From an uncultured Clostridium sp. (GTDB lineage: Bacteria > Bacillota > Clostridia > TANB77 > CAG-508), in contig USFC01000074.1 of NCBI GenBank assembly GCA_900553865.1, forward strand, positions 1 through 6,695: a stretch of 6,695 bases of DNA, written 5' to 3'. Made by a program: the position numbers and the translations under genes. Shown in pieces: positions 1-5,683 of this stretch. The notes beneath the pieces are model-generated. The model ran no database searches. It was given only the letters and a program-made list of their open reading frames with translations, and was not told the DNA's origin. The first letter of the stretch is position 1. Each line of letters starts with the position of its first letter.

Positions 1-968
1 CTATAAAAGATGAAAACGAAAATGAAATTAAAGTTCCAAAAGGGTTTAAAATAGCAGCAGATAGTGGATTAAATGTAACAGAAGGAATAGTAATAGAAGA
101 TAACGATATAATAGAAGGCGTTGGAAATAATAGAGGGAACCAATATGTGTGGGTTCCAGTTGGAAATGGAATAAAGAAAAGTGATGGAACAACCGTTAAT
201 ATAACACTTGGAAGATATACATTTGCAAATGGTACAAGTGATAAAGATGCAAATGGAAAAGTTTTAGCAAAAGGAACTCCAATATTAAAGCAAGCTGCAG
301 AAAATTATACACAAGAAGTTGAAATAACCGGCACATATAGTCGAAATTATAAAGAATTAGCAACATCAAGAGCAGGAGTTGCAAGTGATGGATTAGATGG
401 ATTAAATACAACAGCAGTAAACTTAAAAGGGTTCGTAGATAGTGTAAAAGCAAATGGAGGATATTATATAGCACGTTATGAAGCAAGTTATGGAACAGAT
501 GGAAAGGCAAATTCAAAAGTTTCAAATACTTATGAATATTCAACGCCAAATAAAGAAGGACAATTATGGAATTGTATAACACAAATAAATGCAGCAACAG
601 CAAGTAGAAATTTATATAATACAGTAAATTCAGATTTAATAAATAGTTATGCTTGGGATACAGCAATAGTGTATATACAAAATTTCTCAGGAGATACAGA
701 TTACTCAAGGCAAAATTCATTAAATAAAAGTTTTGCAAATACTGGTGTCAACAGTGATGAAAAATGTAAAATAAATGATATGGCATCAAATACTTTTGAA
801 TGGACTACAGAGTACTGTACTTACACTCGTAGCAGTAGTGCTTTCCCTTGTACTCATAGAGGAGGCTATTTTAACAACGATAGCAGTAGTTGCACGGACA
901 ACAGGAGCCTCAACGGTGCTGAGCGCAGCTACAACAACCGTTCTTTCAGGTGTACACTTTATATGTAA
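1..968 (+). CDS. 3' part of a FGE/C-type-lectin-fold (SUMF1-like) protein, probable DGR target
   Basis: The reading frame is open from the left edge (first full codon at position 3) to TAA at 966-968, so the true start lies upstream; the GTG at 147 is only an internal valine codon. About 321 residues are visible. Motifs of the formylglycine-generating-enzyme/SUMF1 superfamily are seen: YVWVPVGNG near the visible N-terminus, GGYYIARYEAS at about 435-483, SYAWDTAIVYI at about 645-680, and near the C-terminus DMASNTFEWTTE, then HRGGYF and FRCTLYM. These match the D-M-x-GN-x-EWT, RGG and GFR-x-LY pattern of the fold. I infer a ligand-binding or display role rather than formylglycine synthesis, because the C-terminal ~50 codons look hypervariable (see the 819-965 entry). 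Any signal peptide or prepilin-like N-terminus would lie outside the window. Family assignment is by motif recognition only. The gene ends at two terminators and is probably unrelated to rpoBC. Confidence 0.75.
   Translation, partial: IKDENENEIKVPKGFKIAADSGLNVTEGIVIEDNDIIEGVGNNRGNQYVWVPVGNGIKKSDGTTVNITLGRYTFANGTSDKDANGKVLAKGTPILKQAAENYTQEVEITGTYSRNYKELATSRAGVASDGLDGLNTTAVNLKGFVDSVKANGGYYIARYEASYGTDGKANSKVSNTYEYSTPNKEGQLWNCITQINAATASRNLYNTVNSDLINSYAWDTAIVYIQNFSGDTDYSRQNSLNKSFANTGVNSDEKCKINDMASNTFEWTTEYCTYTRSSSAFPCTHRGGYFNNDSSSCTDNRSLNGAERSYNNRSFRCTLYM
819..965 (+). other. Candidate DGR variable region (VR) at the 3' end of the FGE-like gene
   Basis: Codon composition changes abruptly here. 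In the 27 codons from 873 to 953, 23 are NNC or NNT and 15 end in C, whereas C-ending codons are rare in the rest of the gene. Most of them (AAC, GAT, AGC, AGT, TGC, GAC, CTC, GGT, CGC, TAC, TTC) are reachable from AAC/AAT by changing only adenines. That is the signature of DGR adenine mutagenesis of a template repeat rich in AAY codons. The position also fits: DGR variable regions sit at the extreme C-terminus of C-type-lectin/FGE-fold proteins and end just before a FR-x-x-LY-like tail. No template repeat or reverse transcriptase is visible, so a distant DGR acting in trans, or a dead cassette, must be assumed. The exact left boundary is uncertain. Confidence 0.55.
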
Positions 969-975
969 CCTGGAA

Positions 976-1031
976 TCAGAGGTCAGAAGTCTGAAGCCGG
1001 AAGTCGGATATCAGAAGACAGAAAACAGAAA
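976..1031 (+). repeat. Degenerate 7-bp tandem repeat, 8 units
   Basis: Eight consecutive 7-bp units can be read without gaps directly after the stop codon: TCAGAGG, TCAGAAG, TCTGAAG, CCGGAAG, TCGGATA, TCAGAAG, ACAGAAA, ACAGAAA. The consensus is about TCAGAAG. The first units are richer in G+C than the surrounding DNA, like the preceding variable region. No coding role is seen. The run begins 8 bp after the stop codon and ends 24 bp before the terminator hairpin, so it would be transcribed as 3' UTR. Confidence 0.7.
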
Positions 1032-1054
1032 AAGTACAATTTAGATAAAAAATA

Positions 1055-1098
1055 AACCCTAGTCAAAAGTTTAAGCCTTTTGGCTAGGGTTATATTAT
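1055..1098 (+). terminator. Intrinsic terminator of the FGE-like gene, possibly bidirectional
   Basis: A 15-bp stem (AACCCTAGTCAAAAG at 1055-1069 with CTTTTGGCTAGGGTT at 1077-1091) has one G·U wobble and a 7-nt loop. It is followed by T-rich DNA (ATATTATTATTT). The upstream flank is A-rich (GATAAAAAATAA), which would be a U-run on the minus strand, so it could stop transcription from either side. Confidence 0.8.
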
Positions 1099-1118
1099 TA
1101 TTTAGTTCAAACAACAAC

Positions 1119-1139
1119 ATCCGTTATAGCGGATTTTTT
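1119..1139 (+). terminator. Short second intrinsic terminator
   Basis: ATCCG (1119-1123) pairs with CGGAT (1130-1134) around TTATAG, with a possible inner U·G pair, and the stem runs directly into TTTTTT (1134-1139). It lies 10 bp upstream of the next promoter and would insulate that transcription unit. Confidence 0.6.
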
Positions 1140-1148
1140 AAAATTATG

Positions 1149-1177
1149 TTGACAATGTAAATATTTTACAGTATAAT
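1149..1177 (+). promoter_or_regulatory. Perfect-consensus sigma-A promoter
   Basis: TTGACA at 1149-1154 and TATAAT at 1172-1177 are both exact consensus hexamers, separated by exactly 17 bp. Transcription should start near 1184 and read into the tandem structured repeats. A perfect promoter in front of a short structured RNA suggests the RNA is made abundantly. Confidence 0.9.
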
Positions 1178-1229
1178 GAATATACTAAGAAAGAGTAATA
1201 AAAATATTATTCGAGTGATATGACACTTA

Positions 1230-1335
1230 AAATCCGAAATAAAAGTGAACTAAAAGGTTCATCGGTTGGCGGACAACAGAAAAAATCCGAAGTTAAAGTG
1301 AGCTAAAAGGCTCATCGGTTGACGGACAACAGAAA
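1230..1335 (+). repeat. Two 53-bp direct repeats with compensatory base-pair change
   Basis: Copy 1 is 1230-1282 and copy 2 is 1283-1335, in perfect tandem. They match at 48 of 53 positions. Two of the five differences (A1249 to G1302 and T1258 to C1311) fall on the two sides of the same stem and convert an A-U pair to a G-C pair. The other three fall in the unpaired linker (1239, 1241) or at the first base of the hairpin 2 loop (1269, G to A). This keeps every proposed helix intact, which points to selection on RNA structure. Confidence 0.9.
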
Positions 1336-1344
1336 AATCATATA

Positions 1345-1378
1345 AAAGGGGGCTATTTGTTTTTTAATAGCTCTTTTT
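1345..1378 (+). terminator. Intrinsic terminator or attenuator between repeat RNA and small ORF
   Basis: GGGCTATT (1350-1357) pairs with AATAGCTC (1366-1373) around an 8-nt T-rich loop, with one G·U pair. The stem can extend by A/G-U pairs into the TTTTT run at 1374-1378. It stands 23 bp before the small ORF, so that ORF would be expressed only by read-through or by relief of attenuation. Confidence 0.75.
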
Positions 1379-1401
1379 ACATATACAAATAGAAAGAGGA
1401 G

Positions 1402-1575
1402 ATGAATAAAATAGAAAAAAACAAAATACTAAAAATAGTATCTGAATGTGCTATAAAATATAAAGAAAATTTAGCAAAGAAAACTAAATTAGAAGTGATA
1501 TTAAAAAATAATGAATTATTATCTAAAATTGATACTAAAAATTTAAATCTAAACAATAATCCAAATAAACAATAA
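1402..1575 (+). CDS. Small hypothetical protein, 57 aa, possible truncated toxin-like gene
   Basis: ATG at 1402 opens a 57-codon frame ending in TAA at 1573-1575; the product begins MNKIEKNKIL. It is very lysine- and asparagine-rich. Its first ~30 residues (ILKIVSECAIKYKENLAKK) look like an amphipathic helix, and the end is low-complexity (LNLNNNPNKQ). The segment ECAIKYKENL faintly recalls the N-terminus of PBECR4-type (BECR-fold nuclease) proteins. That is from memory and weak, and if right the catalytic part is missing. GAGGAG (1396-1401) abuts the ATG with no spacer, so the start is doubtful; an in-frame ATA at 1411 has the ideal 9-nt spacing, or the weaker AGAAAG could serve the ATG. It lies directly downstream of the tandem-repeat RNA and its terminator. 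It could be a remnant, a small peptide or non-coding. Confidence 0.5.
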   Translation: MNKIEKNKILKIVSECAIKYKENLAKKTKLEVILKNNELLSKIDTKNLNLNNNPNKQ

Positions 1576-1614
1576 AAACACTTAAAAAATCATCAACAAA
1601 TTGTTCCAAAAGTA

Positions 1615-1644
1615 TTGACAAGCCTAAGAAAAATGCAGTATACT
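1615..1644 (+). promoter_or_regulatory. Probable rpoBC promoter
   Basis: TTGACA (1615-1620) is exact consensus and TATACT (1639-1644) matches TATAAT at five of six positions, with an 18-bp spacer. It is the only strong promoter I see between the small ORF and rpoB. Transcription would start near 1651, leaving a leader of about 260 nt. Confidence 0.75.
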
Positions 1645-1702
1645 TAAGTGGTATAAGCAAATTTTTGTCTTACAGAAAAATTAATTACGAAAATTTAATT
1701 AA

Positions 1703-1807
1703 AAAAGAAGAGGAATTGCTTTATTTTGTATTGCTAAAATCTTAACTTTAAGTAAGCAGCAAAGTTAAGAAAATAGTAAAAAAAGTATAGCAAGAAGGGC
1801 TTCTTTT
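1703..1807 (+). promoter_or_regulatory. Nested RNA structure in the rpoB leader, attenuator-like
   Basis: A perfect 9-bp hairpin (CTTAACTTT 1741-1749 with AAAGTTAAG 1761-1769, 11-nt loop) lies inside a second helix (TTGCTA 1731-1736 with TAGCAA 1788-1793). AAAAGAAG (1703-1710) can pair with CTTCTTTT (1800-1807) to enclose both. The same CTTCTT can instead pair locally with AAGAAG (1792-1797) to form a short hairpin ending in TTTT, which is terminator-like but with a minimal loop. The two states exclude each other. The purine-rich internal loop between the helices is compatible with a protein-binding site. No match to a known leader family is claimed. The rest of 1576-1912 holds only A/T-rich sequence, the promoter and the hairpin at 1833-1865. 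Confidence 0.4.
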
Positions 1808-1832
1808 ACCTATAAATTTTATTCACAAAAGC

Positions 1833-1865
1833 GCATTAAAAGTGAAAAATAAATTCACAAAATGC
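1833..1865 (+). promoter_or_regulatory. Hairpin in the rpoB leader with a competing upstream partner
   Basis: GCATT (1833-1837) pairs with AATGC (1861-1865), and inside it GTGAA (1842-1846) pairs with TTCAC (1854-1858). An identical TTCAC at 1822-1826 could capture the same GTGAA instead, so two alternative folds exist about 35-75 nt before the ribosome binding site. The pairing potential is visible; any regulatory use is inference. Confidence 0.35.
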
Positions 1866-1897
1866 TAAAAAATTTAAGTCTGCTTTAAATTCAATAT

Positions 1898-1903
1898 GGG
1901 GGG
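1898..1903 (+). promoter_or_regulatory. rpoB ribosome binding site
   Basis: GGGGGG is followed by a 9-nt spacer to TTG at 1913. This supports the TTG start, because another nearby TTG (1908) is in a different frame. The site is all G rather than the usual AGGAGG, and rpoC has a similar AGGGGG site. Confidence 0.7.
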
Positions 1904-1912
1904 TAATTTGTT

Positions 1913-4900
1913 TTGGTAAAAGATATCAAATACGAAAAGTGCACACGTAAAACGTTTGCAAAAATTGGCGACTTTATTGAAATGCCAAATTTAATTAAAG
2001 TCCAAAAAGACTCTTATGACTGGTTTATTGAAGAAGGGTTAGGAGAAGTATTACAAGATATATCTCCAATAGTAGATTATTCTGGAAACCTTGTACTTGA
2101 GTTCTTTGACTATTACATGGAAGAAAAAACAAAATATTCTGTTGAAGAAGCAAAAGAAAGAGATGCAACATATTCAACAAGATTACATGTAAAAGTACGT
2201 TTAATTAACCGTGAAACAGGCGAAATTAAAGAACAAGAAATCTATTTAGGCGATTTCCCAGTAATGACAGAAAGTGGAACTTTCATTATAAATGGTGCGG
2301 AAAGAGTTGTAGTTAGCCAATTAGTACGTTCACCAGGATGTTACTATGCTTCTGAATTTGACAAAACAGGTAAAAAAATATTTACATCAACAGTTATGCC
2401 AATTCGTGGTGCATGGATAGAGTACGAAACAGATGGAAACGATGTATTCTGGGCAAGGGTAGATAGAACAAGAAAAATACCAGTTACATGTCTTTTAAGA
2501 GCAATTGGAATTGCTACAGACGAAGAAATGTTAGCTTTATTTGGTGAAGAAGAAAAACTTAAAGCAACAATTCAAAAAGATACTATTAAAACTACAGATG
2601 AAGCATTAATAGAAATTTACAAAAAATTAAGACCAGGGGAACTTCCAACTGTAGATGCTGCAAGAAACTTATTTAATGGTTTATTCTTCGATGAAAGAAG
2701 ATATGACTTAGCAAAAGTAGGACGTTATAAATTTAATAAAAAATTGAGTTTAGCATCTAGAATTGCTGGAAAAGTGGCATATGAAGATATTATAGACCCA
2801 TCAACAGGAGAAGTATTAGTAGAAAAAGATAGTGTTATTTCAGAAGAAGTAGCAGAAGAAATACAAAATACAGGCTTAAATATTGTAGACGTTAAAGTAG
2901 GAGATACTAAAGTTAGAATTATAGGAAATGGAACAGTAAATATCCACAATTTTGTAACAAATGTGGATATCTCAGACCTACATTTCAAAGAATACGTAAA
3001 TTATGAAGTACTAAAATCAATTTTAGATACAACAGACGAAAAAGATTTACACAAAGTATTAAAAGAAAGAAAAGAAGAATTAATACCAAAACATATAACA
3101 AACGAAGATATTATAGCTTCAATTAGTTACTTACTAAACTTAGACCATGGTTTAGGTGTAACAGATGATATAGACCATTTAGGAAATAGACGTATTAGAT
3201 GTGTTGGCGAATTATTACAAAATCAATTTAGAATTGGTTTAACAAGACTTGAAAGAGTTGTTCGTGAAAGAATGACAATTCAAGACTTAGACGTAGTAAC
3301 ACCTCAAACATTAATTAATACAAAACCTATTACATCATCTATTAGAGAATTCTTTGGAAGCTCTCAATTATCACAATTTATGGACCAAACAAACCCATTA
3401 TCAGAGCTTACACATAAAAGAAGAATTTCAGCTTTAGGACCTGGAGGACTTTCTCGTGAAAGAGCAGGTTTCGAAGTACGTGATATTCACTATACTCACT
3501 ACGGAAGACTTTGCCCAGTAGAATCTCCAGAAGGACCAAACATTGGACTTATTTCTGCATTATCATCTTTTGCAGTTATTAATGAATATGGATTTATTGA
3601 AACACCATATAGAAAAGTAGTAGATGGAAAAGTTACAGATACTGTAGAATATATGCCAGCTGATGAAGAAGATAAATACATTATCGCTCAAGCATCAGAG
3701 CCTTTAGATGAAGAAGGAAAATTCTTAAATAAAAGAATTCGTGTACGTCATAGAGAAGAAATTACAGAGGTTGCTCCAGAACAAGTTGACTATGTAGATG
3801 TTTCTCCAAAGCAATTAGTGTCAGTTGCAGCAGCAATGATACCATTCTTGGAGTCAGATGACGTTAAACGTTCACTTATGGGTTCTAACATGCAACGTCA
3901 AGCAGTTCCACTACTTATGCCAGAATCTCCAATAGTTGGAACAGGAATTGAATATAGAGCAGCAAAAGACTCTGGAATTACAATTACTGCAATTAATGAA
4001 GGTGTTGTAGAAAAGGTAACAGCAGACGAAGTAAAAGTACGTAATAAAAAGAATGAAATAGATACATATAAATTACGTAAATTCAAAAGAACAAATGGTG
4101 GTACATGTATCAACCAAAGACCAGTTGTAACAAGAGGAGAAAGAGTTAAAGCAGGAGATATTTTAGCTGATGGACCATCTACAAAAAATGGAGAAATGGC
4201 TTTAGGAAGAAACGTTTTAATAGCTTTCACAACTTGGGAAGGTTATAACTATGAAGACGCTGTATTAATTAGTGAAAGATTAGTTAAAGAAGACGTATAC
4301 ACATCTATACATATAGAAGAATATGATTGCGAATGCCGTGATACAAAATTAGGTCCAGAAGAAATCACTCGTGATATTCCAAATGTCGGAGATGACAGCT
4401 TAAAAGACCTAGATGAAAACGGAATTATAAGAATTGGTGCTGAAGTAAGACCAGGAGATATATTAGTAGGTAAAGTTACTCCAAAAGGAGAAACAGAACT
4501 TACAGCAGAAGAAAGATTACTTCGTGCTATATTTGGAGAAAAAGCAAGAGAAGTTAGAGATACATCATTAAGAGTTCCACATGGTGAAGCAGGAACAATA
4601 GTAGATGTTAAAATCTTTACTAGAGATAATTCAGATGAATTAGGACCTGGTGTTAACCAAGTAATTCGTTGCTATATTGCAACAAAGAGAAAAATCTCTG
4701 TTGGTGATAAAATGGCCGGACGTCATGGTAACAAAGGTGTTATTTCAAGAATACTTCCAGTAGAAGATATGCCATTCTTAGAAGACGGAACACCAGTAGA
4801 TATAGTACTAAATCCACAAGGTATTCCATCTCGTATGAACTTAGGTCAAGTTCTAGAAGTTCACTTAGGTATGGCAGCAAAAGCATTAGGCTGGAAAGTT

Positions 4901-5605
4901 GCAACACCAGTATTTGATGGTGCTACAGACGAAGAAATTAAAGAATTACTAGTAAAAGCTGGATTAAGACCAGACGGAAAAACAATATTACATGACGGAC
5001 GTACAGGAGAAGAATTTGATAACCCTGTTACAGTTGGTGTAATGTACATGCTTAAACTACATCACTTAGTAGATGATAAAATCCATGCTCGTTCAACAGG
5101 ACCATACTCACTAGTTACACAACAACCTTTAGGTGGTAAAGCACAATTTGGTGGACAACGTTTCGGTGAAATGGAAGTTTGGGCATTAGAGGCATATGGT
5201 GCAGCTTACACATTACAAGAAATGTTAACAGTTAAATCAGATGATGTTGTAGGACGTGTAAAAACATATGAGGCAATTGTTAAAGGCGAAAATATACCAG
5301 AACCAGGAGTTCCAGAAAGCTTCAAAGTATTAATAAAAGAACTTCAATCTTTAGGATTAGACATACGTTTATATTCTGAAAATAATGAAGAATTAGAGTT
5401 AAAAGAACATGTAGAAGAAGGAATAGACTACGAAGACGCAAAAGTTGGAGAAAACGTAGTTGACGAATCTGAATTAGAAGACAGCTACATAGAAGCAGAC
5501 GAAGATTCAGAAGACATGTTATTAGACTCAGAAGAAGATGAAAACGAAGATACAGATGATTTATTCATTGGATTAGATGATGAAGACGACGAGGAAGATT
5601 TTTAA
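1913..5605 (+). CDS. rpoB: DNA-directed RNA polymerase subunit beta
   Basis: This 1230-aa protein is the beta subunit of bacterial RNA polymerase, which with RpoC forms the catalytic core. The TTG start has a good ribosome binding site and gives the expected N-terminus (MVKDIKYEK, then PNLIKVQKDSYDWF). Hallmarks in order: GDFPVM at 113-118 and ERVVVSQLVRSPG at 130-142; the rifampicin region from G482 (GSSQLSQFMDQ, then LTHKRRISALGPGGL); YEDAVLISERLV with E781/D782 (E. coli E813/D814); GDKMAGRHGNKG at 931-942 with K933 and K941 (E. coli K1065/K1073); and GGKAQFGGQRFGEME from 1074 in the clamp region. The rifampicin positions equivalent to E. coli D516, H526 and S531 are D491, H501 and S506, i.e. 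susceptible-type residues. The C-terminal 66 residues (1165-1230) are an acidic tail with 35 Asp/Glu. Length is normal for Clostridia. rpoC follows after 189 bp in the same direction. Confidence 0.99.
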   Translation: MVKDIKYEKCTRKTFAKIGDFIEMPNLIKVQKDSYDWFIEEGLGEVLQDISPIVDYSGNLVLEFFDYYMEEKTKYSVEEAKERDATYSTRLHVKVRLINRETGEIKEQEIYLGDFPVMTESGTFIINGAERVVVSQLVRSPGCYYASEFDKTGKKIFTSTVMPIRGAWIEYETDGNDVFWARVDRTRKIPVTCLLRAIGIATDEEMLALFGEEEKLKATIQKDTIKTTDEALIEIYKKLRPGELPTVDAARNLFNGLFFDERRYDLAKVGRYKFNKKLSLASRIAGKVAYEDIIDPSTGEVLVEKDSVISEEVAEEIQNTGLNIVDVKVGDTKVRIIGNGTVNIHNFVTNVDISDLHFKEYVNYEVLKSILDTTDEKDLHKVLKERKEELIPKHITNEDIIASISYLLNLDHGLGVTDDIDHLGNRRIRCVGELLQNQFRIGLTRLERVVRERMTIQDLDVVTPQTLINTKPITSSIREFFGSSQLSQFMDQTNPLSELTHKRRISALGPGGLSRERAGFEVRDIHYTHYGRLCPVESPEGPNIGLISALSSFAVINEYGFIETPYRKVVDGKVTDTVEYMPADEEDKYIIAQASEPLDEEGKFLNKRIRVRHREEITEVAPEQVDYVDVSPKQLVSVAAAMIPFLESDDVKRSLMGSNMQRQAVPLLMPESPIVGTGIEYRAAKDSGITITAINEGVVEKVTADEVKVRNKKNEIDTYKLRKFKRTNGGTCINQRPVVTRGERVKAGDILADGPSTKNGEMALGRNVLIAFTTWEGYNYEDAVLISERLVKEDVYTSIHIEEYDCECRDTKLGPEEITRDIPNVGDDSLKDLDENGIIRIGAEVRPGDILVGKVTPKGETELTAEERLLRAIFGEKAREVRDTSLRVPHGEAGTIVDVKIFTRDNSDELGPGVNQVIRCYIATKRKISVGDKMAGRHGNKGVISRILPVEDMPFLEDGTPVDIVLNPQGIPSRMNLGQVLEVHLGMAAKALGWKVATPVFDGATDEEIKELLVKAGLRPDGKTILHDGRTGEEFDNPVTVGVMYMLKLHHLVDDKIHARSTGPYSLVTQQPLGGKAQFGGQRFGEMEVWALEAYGAAYTLQEMLTVKSDDVVGRVKTYEAIVKGENIPEPGVPESFKVLIKELQSLGLDIRLYSENNEELELKEHVEEGIDYEDAKVGENVVDESELEDSYIEADEDSEDMLLDSEEDENEDTDDLFIGLDDEDDEEDF

Positions 5606-5607
5606 AA

Positions 5608-5668
5608 GTTGCAATTGGGGACAGTCCCCAATTGCGACAAAGTATCAATTAGGGACTGTCCCTAATTG
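5608..5668 (+). repeat. Pair of inverted-orientation palindromes in the rpoB-rpoC gap, REP/BIME-like
   Basis: Palindrome 1 (5612-5634) has arms CAATTGGGGAC and GTCCCCAATTG around a single A, and can extend to 5608-5638 as a hairpin of about 14 bp. Palindrome 2 (5646-5668) has arms CAATTAGGGAC and GTCCCTAATTG around a single T. The reverse complement of palindrome 2 matches palindrome 1 at 21 of 23 positions, and the two differences (G/A and C/T) are symmetric, so palindromy is kept. They are separated by 11 bp in head-to-head orientation. G/C-rich palindromes with a GGGAC-n-GTCCC core are familiar as dispersed repeats mobilised by REP-associated (IS200-like) transposases. No poly-T follows, so they are not standard terminators, though they could cause mRNA processing or pausing between the two genes. 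Confidence 0.8.
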
Positions 5669-5683
5669 GGAAAATAAGTGAAT

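Larger units (their letters stand above)
1184..1378 (+). ncRNA. Structured RNA with two tandem pseudoknot-capable units; type III antitoxin-like or tandem riboswitch-like
   Basis: The expected transcript of about 195 nt runs from the 1149-1177 promoter to the terminator at 1345-1378. It starts with an unrelated 5' segment containing a small hairpin (AGTG 1214-1217 with CACT 1224-1227), followed by two 53-nt direct repeats. In each repeat, hairpin 1 is TGARC/GYTCA with loop TAAAAG. Hairpin 2 is GTTG/CAAC with loop RCGGA, and the loop's CGGA is complementary to TCCG at the repeat's 5' end, giving an H-type-like pseudoknot. An A-rich linker (CAGAAAAA) joins the repeats. Promoter, tandem repeats, terminator and then a small ORF is the known architecture of type III toxin-antitoxin loci (ToxIN, CptIN, TenpIN). 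I do not recognise the RNA as any riboswitch class I know. The existence of a structured RNA is well supported; its function is inference. Confidence 0.6.

Noticed and set aside
196..738. A 180-codon leucine-rich minus-strand frame
   Set aside because: It is antisense to the FGE-like gene; the Leu/Tyr/Asn/His-rich translation is the shadow of A-ending codons on the other strand.
1..968. Assignment as an active formylglycine-generating enzyme
   Set aside because: Only fold-level motifs are present and the C-terminal part looks hypervariable; I cannot identify the catalytic cysteine arrangement, so a binding protein is more likely.
775..1044. An 89-codon plus-strand frame overlapping the end of the FGE-like gene
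   Set aside because: It is open only because the NNC/NNT codons and heptamers of the real frame lack stops when shifted. It has no plausible ribosome binding site and its product is unlike any family I know.
1230..1335. A CRISPR array
   Set aside because: There are only two copies in direct contact, with no unique spacers between them and no cas genes.
1230..1335. A known tandem riboswitch such as glycine, c-di-GMP or guanidine-II (mini-ykkC)
   Set aside because: The conserved core sequences of those classes are not recognisable; the loops TAAAAG and RCGGA do not fit them.
3350..3450. A rifampicin-resistance substitution in RpoB
   Set aside because: The positions equivalent to E. coli 516, 526 and 531 are Asp, His and Ser, the usual susceptible residues; Thr493 replaces Asn518 but is not a main resistance site.
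2725..5049. Several minus-strand frames of 60-110 codons inside rpoB (2725-2988, 3499-3681, 3898-4230, 4861-5049)
   Set aside because: All are antisense to the intact, highly conserved rpoB frame and show no independent coding signals.
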